Below are positions 31,913 through 40,370 of a stretch of 64,000 nt of DNA, piece by piece. Numbering within the stretch: the first letter of the stretch is position 1; each line of letters begins with the position of its first letter. Source of the stretch: Candidatus Anammoximicrobium sp. (lineage in GTDB: Bacteria > Planctomycetota > Planctomycetia > Pirellulales > Pirellulaceae); contig JAAYYU010000079.1 in the NCBI GenBank assembly GCA_012515235.1, positions 55,680 to 119,679 of the forward strand. The letters run 5' to 3'. A program made the translations under genes and the position numbers. The notes below the pieces were generated by a model. It saw nothing but the letters and a program-made list of their open reading frames with translations, was not told the DNA's origin and made no database searches.

Positions 31913-33388
31913 ATGAAATGGAACGCGGAGGATCTTTCGCAGCGGATTTTCGATCTCCGCCTGCTGGATCAACGGCAACTGGAAACCGTCTGGAGCGAAC
32001 TGGGCTCGCGGGAGGTCAGCGCCGAGGATTTCTCGGCCCGCTTGCTGAACAAAGCGCTGCTCACCAATTTCCAGTTGGACAAGGTCTTGAGGGGAGATCG
32101 CGAGGGGTTCTTCTACGGCAACTACCGCGTGCTGTACATGGTCGGCGCCGGCACGTTCGCCCGCGTTTTTCGCGCCGTCCACGCGACGACCAAGAAGGTG
32201 GTGGCGCTCAAGGTCCTCCGCCGCCGCTACCGCACCGAGCCGGAACAGGTGGAGTTGTTCCTTCGCGAAGCGCACATGGGCGAGAAACTGGTGCATCCCA
32301 ACATCGTGCGGATCTTCGACGTCAGCGACGACGTGCGGGCGCCGTACATGGTGATGGAATTCGTCGAAGGCCAAACGCTGCGGGAATTCCTCAAGGTCCG
32401 CAAGCGGCTGGACGTTCCCACCTCGATCAGCTTGATGATCGACATCGCCAGTGCCCTGGATTATGCCCGCAAGCTGGGGATCACGCACCGCGACATGAAG
32501 TTGTCCAACGTGATGGTGGCCTCCAACGGCAGGGCCAAGCTGGTGGACTTCGGCCTGGCCACCATGTCGGAGGCCAGCGAAGACAAGTTGTTGGCGGCGC
32601 CCAACGCCCGCTCCATCGACTACGTGGCCCTGGAACGCGGCACGGGCGTGAGGAAGAACGATCACCGCAGCGACATCTACTTCGCCGGCTGCGTGTTCTA
32701 TCACATGATGACCGGCGTCGCCCCGTTGCTGGAGACGCGCGATCGGCTCACGCGGATGAACGTCTCGCGATTCGGGGAAGTCAAGCCGGCCAACAGCCTG
32801 GTTCCCGACATTCCCATCCCCGTCCTGACCGTCCTGGGCCACGCCATGTGCTTCAAACCGGAAGAACGGTACCAGGAGCCGGAGCAGTTCCTGGCCGATT
32901 TGAAGCGGGTCAAATTCGTGATGGACAAAGGCGATGCGGCAGCTGCGGAGGAAGAGCCGGAGGATGAAGGGACCGAAAGGACGCGCGTCGCCGAGCAGGC
33001 GGAGGGACTCGGCAAAACCGTGCTGGTGGTCGAATCCAACCACGACTTGCAGAATGTGCTCCGCGAGCAACTGAAGAAACGCGGCTATCGCGTGCTGATC
33101 ACCAACGATCCGGACCGCGCGATTCGGCGGTTTGAGGACGAGATCCGCACCGCCGACTGCGCGGTCTTCTCGTCCCAGGATCTGGGGATGCGCGCCGTGG
33201 AAGCCTTCAACCAGCTGGGCGCGGGACAGACCACGTCCGACATCCCGGCCGTGCTGCTGGTCGACAAACGCGAGAAAGAACTGACCGCGGCCGCCAAGCC
33301 CGACGACCACCGCCTGCTGCTGCCCATGCCGTTGAAGATCAAGTCGCTGCGGGAAGCGCTGATCAAACTACTGAAAAAGAAAGCCTGA
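31913..33388 (+). CDS. Ser/Thr protein kinase with C-terminal degenerate receiver domain
   Basis: 491 residues from the ATG at 31913 (GAGG 8 nt upstream). An N-terminal helical part (1-65) precedes a complete kinase: Gly loop VGAGTFARV (77-85), Lys100 in VVALKVL, catalytic THRDMKLSN (191-199) and DFG at 212-214. There is no membrane span, unlike most bacterial PknB-type kinases. After an acidic linker (about 345-360) a receiver-like domain follows: KTVLVVESNHDLQNVLREQL, YRVLITNDPDRAIRRFEDEI, DCAVFSSQDLGM and LLPMPLKIKSLREAL. The acidic pair and phospho-accepting Asp of true receivers are replaced (ES and S), while the Lys side remains. It is therefore a pseudo-receiver, perhaps a protein-binding module. 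The cytosolic kinase's target is unknown. Confidence 0.9.
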   Translation: MKWNAEDLSQRIFDLRLLDQRQLETVWSELGSREVSAEDFSARLLNKALLTNFQLDKVLRGDREGFFYGNYRVLYMVGAGTFARVFRAVHATTKKVVALKVLRRRYRTEPEQVELFLREAHMGEKLVHPNIVRIFDVSDDVRAPYMVMEFVEGQTLREFLKVRKRLDVPTSISLMIDIASALDYARKLGITHRDMKLSNVMVASNGRAKLVDFGLATMSEASEDKLLAAPNARSIDYVALERGTGVRKNDHRSDIYFAGCVFYHMMTGVAPLLETRDRLTRMNVSRFGEVKPANSLVPDIPIPVLTVLGHAMCFKPEERYQEPEQFLADLKRVKFVMDKGDAAAAEEEPEDEGTERTRVAEQAEGLGKTVLVVESNHDLQNVLREQLKKRGYRVLITNDPDRAIRRFEDEIRTADCAVFSSQDLGMRAVEAFNQLGAGQTTSDIPAVLLVDKREKELTAAAKPDDHRLLLPMPLKIKSLREALIKLLKKKA

Positions 33389-33497
33389 CGCGGGCGCCGG
33401 CCGCAGCCAGCGCAGCGCGGCGACGGTGCGCACGCGCTGCGTGCCGCCTGCGAACCGGGCGCCGAGGCTCGCCGCACACAAAGCAAGGAGTTTCCGC

Positions 33498-34991
33498 ATG
33501 ACCGCTCACTGCCGTTTGCTGCTTGGCCTTTTGGCCGCCTGGTCCGCCTGCGGGCTGGAACGAGGGCTTGCCGTCGCTGCGGGCGAACCCGCTCCGCGCC
33601 GGAACGTCGTGCTGGTGCTCAGCGACGACCATCGCTTCGACTTCCTGGGCTTTCTGCCCAACGCCCCCAAGTTCCTGGAAACGCCGCACATGGACCGGAT
33701 GGCGGCCGAGGGAGCGCACCTGGCCAACGCCTTCGTGAGCACGTCGCTGTGCTCGCCCAGCCGCGCCTCGATTCTCACCGGCCAGTACATGCACCGCCAC
33801 CGCGTGGTGGACAACCAGCGGCCGGTGCCGGAGGGGACCGTCTACTTTCCCCACTGGCTCCGCGAGTCGGGTTATGCGACCGCCTTCGTGGGCAAGTGGC
33901 ACATGGGCCACGACGACGATGCGCCGCAGCCGGGTTTCGACCACTGGGTCAGCTTCCGCGGCCAGGGCGAGTACTTCGACCCGGTGCTGAACATCAACGG
34001 CCGCCGCGAGACGATCGCCGGCTATACGGCCGATGTCCTGACCGACCAGGCTCTGCAGTGGCTGCAGCGCCAACGGGACACGGCCAAGCCGTTCTTCCTG
34101 TACTTGTCCCACAAGTCCGTCCACTATCCCTTCGTGCCCGCCCCGCGACACCGAGGCCGCTACGACAAAGAGCCGATCGATTATCCGGAAACGATGGCCA
34201 ACACGGAGGGCAACTACCAGACCCAGTCGCGTTGGATCCGCGACCGCCGCTACAGCATCCACGGCATCGACCACATGGAGACGGGGGCTTTTGACAAGGA
34301 CCCCGTGCCCGATTTCGACGACCTGTTCCACCGCTATTGCGAGACGCTGCACACGCTGGACGAGAATCTGGGCCGCGTCTTGAAATACCTGGACGAATCG
34401 GGCCTCAGCCGCAATACCCTGGTCCTGTACCTGGGCGACAACGGATTCGCCCTGGGGGAACACGGCTTCTACGACAAGCGGGACGCGTTCGAAGTCTCCA
34501 TCCGCGTGCCGCTGCTGGCCTACGCCCCCGGCCTGATCGCCGCGGGCACGAAGGTCAGCCCGATGGTGCAGAACATCGACCTCGGCCCCACGATCCTGGA
34601 AGCCTGCGGCGTCGCCGTTCCCGCCACGGCGCGGCTGGACGGCCGCTCCTTCCTGCCGCTGTTGCTCGGCCGGCAAGTCCCGTGGCGCGACCACATCCTG
34701 TACGAGTACCACTGGGAATGGAATTTCCCGGCGACGCCGACGAACTTCGCGATCCGCACCGATCGCTACAAGTTCATCTTCTACCACGGGCTCTGGGACC
34801 GGAACGGCTTCTACGACCTGCAGACCGACCCCTGGGAACGCCACAACCTGATCGACGTCCCCGCCTACCAGGAGCAGATCACCGCCCTGCAGAAGCAACT
34901 GTTCGACGAACTGGACGCCTCCGGCGGTCTGCTCCTGCCCGTGCGCCGCCCGGAAGGCGAACGGCTGGACCAGCGAAAGAACTCTCGCTAG
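33498..34991 (+). CDS. Secreted type I sulfatase
   Basis: 497 residues, ATG at 33498 with AAGGAG 7 nt upstream; signal peptide RLLLGLLAAWSACGLERGLA. The metal-binding start NVVLVLSDDHRFDFLG is followed by the formylglycine signature SLCSPSRASILTG, where the Cys is the residue oxidised to formylglycine. AFVGKWHMGHDDDAPQPGFD and VLYLGDNGFALGEHGFYDKR supply further active-site residues. The C-terminal part DRYKFIFYHGLWDRNGFYDL and DPWERHNLID is usual. The enzyme removes sulfate esters, probably from polysaccharides. A true FGE must be supplied from elsewhere, because the FGE-like gene at 3.2-4.4 kb lacks the usual Cys pair. Confidence 0.95.
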   Translation: MTAHCRLLLGLLAAWSACGLERGLAVAAGEPAPRRNVVLVLSDDHRFDFLGFLPNAPKFLETPHMDRMAAEGAHLANAFVSTSLCSPSRASILTGQYMHRHRVVDNQRPVPEGTVYFPHWLRESGYATAFVGKWHMGHDDDAPQPGFDHWVSFRGQGEYFDPVLNINGRRETIAGYTADVLTDQALQWLQRQRDTAKPFFLYLSHKSVHYPFVPAPRHRGRYDKEPIDYPETMANTEGNYQTQSRWIRDRRYSIHGIDHMETGAFDKDPVPDFDDLFHRYCETLHTLDENLGRVLKYLDESGLSRNTLVLYLGDNGFALGEHGFYDKRDAFEVSIRVPLLAYAPGLIAAGTKVSPMVQNIDLGPTILEACGVAVPATARLDGRSFLPLLLGRQVPWRDHILYEYHWEWNFPATPTNFAIRTDRYKFIFYHGLWDRNGFYDLQTDPWERHNLIDVPAYQEQITALQKQLFDELDASGGLLLPVRRPEGERLDQRKNSR

Positions 34992-35248
34992 CGCGCCGTC
35001 CAATGGGCAGGTCTTGTTGCTGTTCATGACCGCACACTTGCGCGACAGGCCGCCGAGACCGTGAGGTCATCAACAACGCGAAACAGCAGCCTATGACCGT
35101 TCGCTGCTAGTCCCCCTTGCGTCGCGGTCCCATCACGCCGGAATGTGGTTCCGCTGTTTCGATCCGCCAAGCCTCTGCCCCAAGGAACACGTGAGGTGCT
35201 TGCGAACCCGCAACGGCAAAAACTTGTGGAGGGCGTTACAAGCCCGGA

Positions 35249-35677
35249 CTAGATGTAGAACATCTGCTCGGCCGGCTCTCCGACGGCGGCGATAAGGTCG
35301 GCAAAGCTCGTCGCGTTGAGCCATTCGCGTTCGGCGGCGGCGGCGCGGTCCCATGTCTGCCGGAGCGCACGGGACAGCGGCGTCCCGGACGCACCATTTC
35401 TGTCCGCGCCGTGCAGCGGTCCGTCCATGACTTGCATCACTTCCCCCAGCGAAAGCTCGGCGGGATCCCGGACCAGGCGATATCCGCCCGACGCGCCGCG
35501 CGTGCTGGTGACCAGTCCGGCGGCCTTCAACTGCAGGAGAATCTGCATGAGGAATTGCGGCGGAATGCCGTGCGCGTCGGCGATCTGACGGACCCGCACC
35601 GGCTGGCAGGCCTCGTAGTGCAGGGCCAGCTCGAGCAAGGCGAGGCAGGCATACTCGGTGCGCGCGGAGACGTTCAT
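35249..35677 (-). CDS. Rrf2 family transcriptional regulator (CymR-like, no cluster cysteines)
   Basis: 142 residues. It has the winged-helix of the Rrf2 family: YACLALLELALHYEACQPVR, QIADAHGIPPQFLMQILLQL (recognition helix), GLVTSTRGASGGYRLVRDP and LSLGEVMQVMDGPL. IscR and NsrR have three Cys after this point; here the stretch GPLHGADRNGASGTPL has none, so it should not carry an Fe-S cluster and is closer in type to CymR, the Cys-metabolism repressor of Firmicutes. Its ATG overlaps the cysH stop (ATGA), so the two are translationally coupled. Regulation of sulfate assimilation is a strong inference. Confidence 0.9.
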   Translation of the reverse strand: MNVSARTEYACLALLELALHYEACQPVRVRQIADAHGIPPQFLMQILLQLKAAGLVTSTRGASGGYRLVRDPAELSLGEVMQVMDGPLHGADRNGASGTPLSRALRQTWDRAAAAEREWLNATSFADLIAAVGEPAEQMFYI

Positions 35678-36444
35678 TTGTCCTCGTCCAGCGTATGCAG
35701 CCCGCACTCGGTCTTGGCGAATCCGCTCCAGCGGCCCGCCCGCTCGTCCTCGCCGAACAGGACGGCCCGCGTGCATGGCCAGCAGCCCACGCTGGTATAA
35801 CCCTGATCGTGCAGCGGATTGTAGGGGATGTCGTGATCCACGATCATCTTCCAGACGTCCTGCTTCGTCCAATTCGCCAGGGGGCTGACTTTGACCAGTC
35901 CGAATTTCTTGTCCCACCCCGCAATCGCCGCTCGGGCGCGGTCGGGACTCTGATCTCGGCGAATCCCGCTGATCCAAGCGTGCATGCCGCGCACCGCCTC
36001 GTGCAGCACGCGAATCTTCCGCTCTCCACAGCACTGGTCCGGCTTCGTTTTGTACAGCGGGCCGCCGTGCAGATGCTCGTATGCCTCCACGGACAACTCC
36101 GGCCGCTTGAACTCGACCTCGATCCCGTACCGCTGCTTGACCCGCTCCCGAAGCTCCAGCGTCTCCGGAAACTGGTACCCCGTGTCCAAGTTGAAAATGG
36201 GCGTATCGGGGGCCAACTCCGCAAACATGTGCAAGATGACCATCCCCTCCGGACCAAACGCCGTGGCCATGGTCAACCGCGGCGCGAAGCGACCAACAGC
36301 CCACTGCAAAACCTCACGGGGAGAGGCCGGCTCCAACTCCTCGCTCTTGCGGCGCAACTCGTCCAGCAACTCCGGCGTCGGCTCCAATCGTTCGGCAGAC
36401 GTGACCGCGTTCCGCCGTTCCTCGGGTGACAACATGGAAACCAC
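35674..36444 (-). CDS. cysH: Phosphoadenylyl-sulfate/adenylyl-sulfate reductase (Fe-S type)
   Basis: 256 residues. It reduces (P)APS to sulfite with thioredoxin in the cytoplasm. The PAPS-reductase fold is seen in LTMATAFGPEGMVILHMF and IFNLDTGYQFPETLEL. Two Cys pairs, QCCGERK (138-139) and CWPCTR (221, 224), are those of the [4Fe-4S] type that usually accepts APS. The catalytic Cys247 lies in KTECGLH near the C-terminus. The family motif GIRRDQSPDRA is at about 160-170. A GTG at 36444 (AAGG 7 nt upstream) or the ATG at 36435 may be the start. Downstream Rrf2 overlap suggests a self-regulated sulfur unit. Confidence 0.93.
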   Translation of the reverse strand: MVSMLSPEERRNAVTSAERLEPTPELLDELRRKSEELEPASPREVLQWAVGRFAPRLTMATAFGPEGMVILHMFAELAPDTPIFNLDTGYQFPETLELRERVKQRYGIEVEFKRPELSVEAYEHLHGGPLYKTKPDQCCGERKIRVLHEAVRGMHAWISGIRRDQSPDRARAAIAGWDKKFGLVKVSPLANWTKQDVWKMIVDHDIPYNPLHDQGYTSVGCWPCTRAVLFGEDERAGRWSGFAKTECGLHTLDEDK

Positions 36445-36484
36445 TCAAAAACCTTCTTCCCAGAAACGACCTGGATCCAATCTC

Positions 36485-37126
36485 TCAACTCGGGACGGTC
36501 GTGCAAACAACGCCGAAACGCCAAATCATAGAAATCATAATCATGATAGTCAACAATCGGTTCATTTTCTCGGTAGATACTCGCCTCAGGCCAAGCTGAT
36601 CTCGCTCCGGTTCGTGCCCGCCGACCGACGGATGCTCGATGCGTTGAAACCCTACCAGCGATTGGCTCAGCAGATCGCAGGTTCGTCCAATGCGTGAGTG
36701 CCTTCGACAATCCACGCGAGGTATGGGAAGCGGATGCTGACCAGCCGCGTAGAGCAGGCGACGGAGATTGACCAACTCTTGCCGGTTCAACTGCAGGGCG
36801 TCGATCGTGGCACGGCCGACAGGCGTGAGACCGATGATGAGTTCGAAAGACTCGTCCCACGCGAAATGGTCACTTCACACATCTCGGCGGGGAAGGAAAA
36901 GTGGGACGAGTTGATTGGTCGCGGGATCAACGGATTGGGTGCGGTTGTATTTGTGATTGTTGCAGCCCTGACAGGCCAGCGCTAGGTTTTGCGACACAGT
37001 GAGGCCACCGCGGCTGCGCGGCGTGATGTGCTCCAGCGCGAACGTCTGCGTGGAGAAGCGTGCCTGACTGTGGCAGTACTCGCACCGGCCGTGCGCCCGC
37101 CGCTCGACTTCGTCGCGAAGGGTCAT
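36485..37126 (-). pseudogene. HNH endonuclease gene interrupted by an in-frame UGA
   Basis: The first 83 codons (37126-36878) encode an HNH nuclease: RRAHGRCEYCHSQARFSTQT, LEHITPRSRGGLTVSQNLA and ACQGCNNHKYNRTQSVDP, with both zinc-type CxxC pairs and the central His/Asn. It ends PLFLPRRDV-TGA. The same frame goes on as SDHFAWDESFELIIGLTPVG and ALQLNRQELVNLRRLLYAAG, the normal C-terminal part of this family. A Trp is expected at the stop, so one change (TGG to TGA) explains it. The end of the original gene is probably near 36730; the remaining frame to 36485 is unlikely to be coding. The start overlaps the preceding gene (ATGA). Confidence 0.8.
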
Positions 37127-37536
37127 CTTCCCCCGTCGCTCCCTCTTGGCGGATCGATTTTCAGCTGCCGCAGCACATCGCTCAAGGTCACTCCGCGCAG
37201 CTGCGCCAATTTGGTGAGTGCTTCGATCCGCTGTACGTCGATCGCTTCGGCCTGCTGCGACAATTGAAGAAGCTCGGCGTGCTCCTCAGCGGTCAGTGTT
37301 TTTGCATCACGTTTGGCGATCAACTGGTCGTACCGTTGCTGACGCTCGATCGGCAAACGCCGGCTGATCCGCAACAGGCACTGAGCTTCGCTTTCCGAAA
37401 CGCTGGACGCCGCCCGTTTGGCACTGATCGCCAGCACCTGGGAACGGAACCGTTGCAGGTCCGACGGGCTGAGTTGTTCCGTCGCCTTGACGAGCGTCCC
37501 CACGGAAATGTCGGCTTCGATGTTAATCGTGGGCAT
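37123..37536 (-). CDS. Small helical partner protein of the HNH gene
   Basis: 137 residues from the ATG at 37536: MPTINIEADISVGTLVKATE, LSPSDLQRFRSQVLAISAKR, LPIERQQRYDQLIAKRDAKT and LTAEEHAELLQLSQQAEAID, then RIEALTKLAQLRGVTLSDVL. I know this protein type as the usual neighbour of small HNH nucleases in cyanobacteria and planctomycetes. The overlap (4 bases, ATGA) with the HNH start shows translational coupling. The pair may be a toxin-antitoxin-like or mobile cassette, but no function is established. The protein is mostly helical, soluble and without catalytic motifs. Confidence 0.8.
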   Translation of the reverse strand: MPTINIEADISVGTLVKATEQLSPSDLQRFRSQVLAISAKRAASSVSESEAQCLLRISRRLPIERQQRYDQLIAKRDAKTLTAEEHAELLQLSQQAEAIDVQRIEALTKLAQLRGVTLSDVLRQLKIDPPRGSDGGR

Positions 37537-38169
37537 CGATCGCAAACCTCGCTGGGAGCCCGGGGGTATCCCAGAAAACACGCAGCGCGTGCGGCACGCG
37601 CAAGCCCCACAGCGGACTTCTCCGCTGCATTATACCAACCAGCCTTTCCGCAAGAAGCCGACAAGGTACGTGGAATGTGAGTTCCGAGGATTTTCCGGAC
37701 AAACGAGGAAGGGCCGCGTGCGTAGCGAGAAACGGAACCATCCTCCGGGCAAGCCGGAGGCATTCGCCAGGTCCCGCGTTCCCGCCACCTTGAAAGCCAC
37801 CGGGCAGACCGCGACAATCGGGCTTGCTTCGTTCTGTAATTGCACGCTGGGCCGAGGGCACCGTGAGTACGCGACCGGCGAAATCGACGCTCGCCGACTT
37901 GCCGCTGGAAACCGAGTACCGGTCGGACTGCCGCGACCTGATTCGGGACCTCTAATTTGCCGTGTCTTGAGCGGAGCACCCGATACCGTCGCGCGCTCGG
38001 GTACTCCATCATCCCACCCGGCGTTGCAGAACCTTGCTCTCGCAGAGTCGTTGCGGACTCCACACTGCGAATCGGCGAATATCTCGTCTTGCCGCCAAGT
38101 CCCGCCGAAACGGGAAGTTATTTCAGCCTCCGTTGCTACGGCTGGCGTCACAATCGGCTCAGATTGCAG

Positions 38170-38186
38170 TCTGTAAGCCTGACCCC
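38170..38186. repeat. 17-bp repeat also found in the 61.45-kb inverted repeat
   Basis: TCTGTAAGCCTGACCCC, the exact reverse complement of 61453-61469. Similar text borders REP-associated transposases in some genomes; no transposase is seen here. Confidence 0.6.
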
Positions 38187-38251
38187 ATTTCGCTTGACCG
38201 TGCCATCACGGACGGCGTCTTTCGATGTCAGTTTCCCGCTTGCCGCCAGTC

Positions 38252-38274
38252 GCCGGTTCGGCAGCCGAACCGGC
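38252..38274. repeat. 23-bp palindrome
   Basis: GCCGGTTCGGC, A, GCCGAACCGGC: 11-bp perfect arms around one base, in a non-coding stretch. Confidence 0.65.
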
Positions 38275-38470
38275 CGCGGTGGCGAACGTCTGGCCGCTCT
38301 CTGCGTTCGCCGACGGTGCGCAGTTTGCGGGACAAGCCGGTCGATGACGCCCGCCAACGCTCCCAGGTGCCCGAAACGGGCGGTTCGAAATCCGCAGGCT
38401 TGCTGCGCGGGTGATCTCGAATTATAACGATCCATACGACTCTTGTCTCGGATTACGATTGAACTCGAAA

Positions 38471-38479
38471 GGGGGGGGG
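38471..38479 (+). repeat. G9 homopolymer before the cyclase gene
   Basis: Nine G 26 nt before the chosen start of the cyclase gene. It could vary in length by slippage and change the expression or reading frame of upstream starts, or it could be an assembly artefact. Confidence 0.6.
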
Positions 38480-38505
38480 CAGCGGCCTCCGTGGTGGCAA
38501 GCGTC

Positions 38506-40260
38506 ATGTTGGTCGTCACGGTCAACAACATGGGACAGTCGGTCCGCATCCAGCACCGCGACGGGCCGCTGGAATTCGGGCGCCGGGAGACGCCGGAAAA
38601 TCGCCGCGTGGTGATTCACGACCCCTTCGTTTCACGGGATCATCTGCGGATCCTGGAACGGGCGCACGGCCGCGTCCTGGTGGAGTGTCTTTCCAAGACG
38701 AAACCGGCTGCGCTGGCACATGGCGAGAGTCTGCAGCCGGGGGAGAGCCGGGAGTTGCTGCTGCCGACCTGGCTGCAGATCGGCTACACGAGGATCGAGT
38801 TGACGGAAGCCGCCGGGCAGCTCGAGGCCGACGCCGCTTCCTCGTTGACCGTGCTGGGCGAATCGGAGCAGTCGTCTTCGACCACGAGTCTGAATCAGTT
38901 GGGCGACGCGCCCGAGGCGGTGACGCTGGCCAAGTGGTTTGAAACCCTGTTGCGCGTGCAGCAGTCCGCGGCGGGCTCGAACGAGTTTTTTGCGGAGACC
39001 GCCCGCGCCGTGGTCGAATTGATCGGCTTGGACCGCGGTCTGGTGCTGCTGCTGCAGGACGGCGACTGGCGGATCGAGGCGGAGTATGGCAAGCGGAAGA
39101 GCGCCGCCGGCTTCAGTCGCACCGTTGTCCAGAGCGTGTTGCAGCGGCGGCAAAGCGTTTTGCTGACTCCGCAGGTGGAAGCCGAGGGTTCCAGTTTGTA
39201 CGACGTCCAGGCGGTCATCGCAGCGCCGATTGTCGCCGGGAAGCAAGTCGTCGGCGTCGTTTACGGCTCGCGGAGCGGCCATTCTTCGGGGGGCCTGGCC
39301 CAGGTCACGCCGTTGGAGGCCCAAGTCGTCCAGTTGCTGGCGGCGATTGTCGGCACCGGTCTGGGGCGGTTGCGCAAGGAGTTGGAGGCGGCCGAAGCGC
39401 GGGCCCGGTTCGAACAATTCGCCTCGCCCGAACTGGCGCGGGAACTGCAACGGAATCCGCATCTGCTGGAGGGCGCCGACCGCGAGATCACCGTCTTGTT
39501 TGGCGATCTCCGCGAGTTCTCGCCACTTTCGGAGCGGCTGGGCGCGGGCCAGACGTATCGCTTGCTCGGCGACTTGATGGATCGCCTGACCGACTGCGTG
39601 TTCGCCCAGCACGGCGTGATCGTCGATTACTTTGGCGACGGGCTGTGCGCGATGTGGAACGCGCCGCTGGAACAGCCCGACCACGCCGATCGCGCTTGCC
39701 GGGCCGCCTTAAACATGCTCCGGAACCTGCCCGAACTGGATCGACATTGGCAGAGCGTGACGGGCGGCTCTCTCCGGCTGGGAATCGGCATCCACACCGG
39801 GGCGGCACTGGTGGGCAACGCCGGCAGCCGGCGGCGGATGAAGTACGGGCCTCGCGGTCACACCGTCAATTTGGCCAGCCGCGTCGAAGGCGTCACGAAG
39901 CAGATCGGGGTTTCGGCCGTCCTGACCGGCGCCACGCGGCGCAGCTTGCGCGCGGACTTCCCCTTGCGGCGCCTGTGCCGTGCGAGGTTGGCGGGGGTTG
40001 AGGAAGCGGTGGAGTTGTACGAACTGGCGGCTGGCGGCGAAACGGCGGACTGGCAGCAGTGCCGCGACGCCTACGAAGCCGCGCTGGGCCACTTTGAGCA
40101 AGGACGCTGGTTCGAAGCGCAGGCGGCCCTGGAGCCTGGGTGCCGGGACGGGGCCGCGCCGCGGGACGGTCCGTCCCAGTCGCTGCGGGAGCACATCCGA
40201 TCGCTCGATCCGCAGCCGCGTGTGGGGTTCGATGGGATTTGGGCGTTCGAGCACAAATGA
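38506..40260 (+). CDS. FHA-GAF-class III nucleotide cyclase
   Basis: 584 residues from the ATG at 38506; a TTG 21 codons upstream is separated by the G9 tract. The FHA domain has FGRRETPENRRVV and FVSRDHLRIL (phosphothreonine pocket, about 25-50). A GAF domain spans about 145-295 (ELIGLDRGLVLLLQDGDWRI, VIAAPIVAGKQVVGVVYGS). The cyclase domain has metal Asp334 (LFGDLREFS) and Asp378 (YFGDGLCAMW), and Asn455/Arg459 in GHTVNLASRVEG, so catalysis is possible. The Lys and Asp that set ATP specificity are not obvious, as in a cyanobacterial-type branch. FHA suggests recruitment to phosphorylated proteins, fitting a kinase-rich planctomycete. The next gene has a cyclic-nucleotide-binding domain. Confidence 0.9.
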   Translation: MLVVTVNNMGQSVRIQHRDGPLEFGRRETPENRRVVIHDPFVSRDHLRILERAHGRVLVECLSKTKPAALAHGESLQPGESRELLLPTWLQIGYTRIELTEAAGQLEADAASSLTVLGESEQSSSTTSLNQLGDAPEAVTLAKWFETLLRVQQSAAGSNEFFAETARAVVELIGLDRGLVLLLQDGDWRIEAEYGKRKSAAGFSRTVVQSVLQRRQSVLLTPQVEAEGSSLYDVQAVIAAPIVAGKQVVGVVYGSRSGHSSGGLAQVTPLEAQVVQLLAAIVGTGLGRLRKELEAAEARARFEQFASPELARELQRNPHLLEGADREITVLFGDLREFSPLSERLGAGQTYRLLGDLMDRLTDCVFAQHGVIVDYFGDGLCAMWNAPLEQPDHADRACRAALNMLRNLPELDRHWQSVTGGSLRLGIGIHTGAALVGNAGSRRRMKYGPRGHTVNLASRVEGVTKQIGVSAVLTGATRRSLRADFPLRRLCRARLAGVEEAVELYELAAGGETADWQQCRDAYEAALGHFEQGRWFEAQAALEPGCRDGAAPRDGPSQSLREHIRSLDPQPRVGFDGIWAFEHK

Positions 40261-40370
40261 TCGCCGGCAGTGAGTCTCGCGGCTGACAGGAAGCCCAGGC
40301 ATGCGCAACGCCGGGCTGCGGCGGGCGAGTCGGCTGTCGAGGGATATTCTTCCGATCTGAGGGTTTCGTG

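Larger units (their letters stand above)
37537..38505. other. 969-bp intergenic region with repeats
   Basis: No gene could be supported. It holds a 17-mer shared with 61453-61469 (38170-38186), a 23-bp palindrome (38252-38274) and a G9 tract (38471-38479) upstream of the cyclase. Confidence 0.55.

Noticed and set aside
25118..33310. Two very long minus-strand frames (over 1300 codons each)
   Set aside because: Antisense of recG, the kinase and secreted protein genes; composition is typical of codon-bias shadows.
36878..36878. Idea that UGA is read as an amino acid genome-wide (two in-frame UGAs)
   Set aside because: Many solid genes here, including the one at 575-1945, cysH and the sulfur regulator's neighbour, end in TGA where homologues end.
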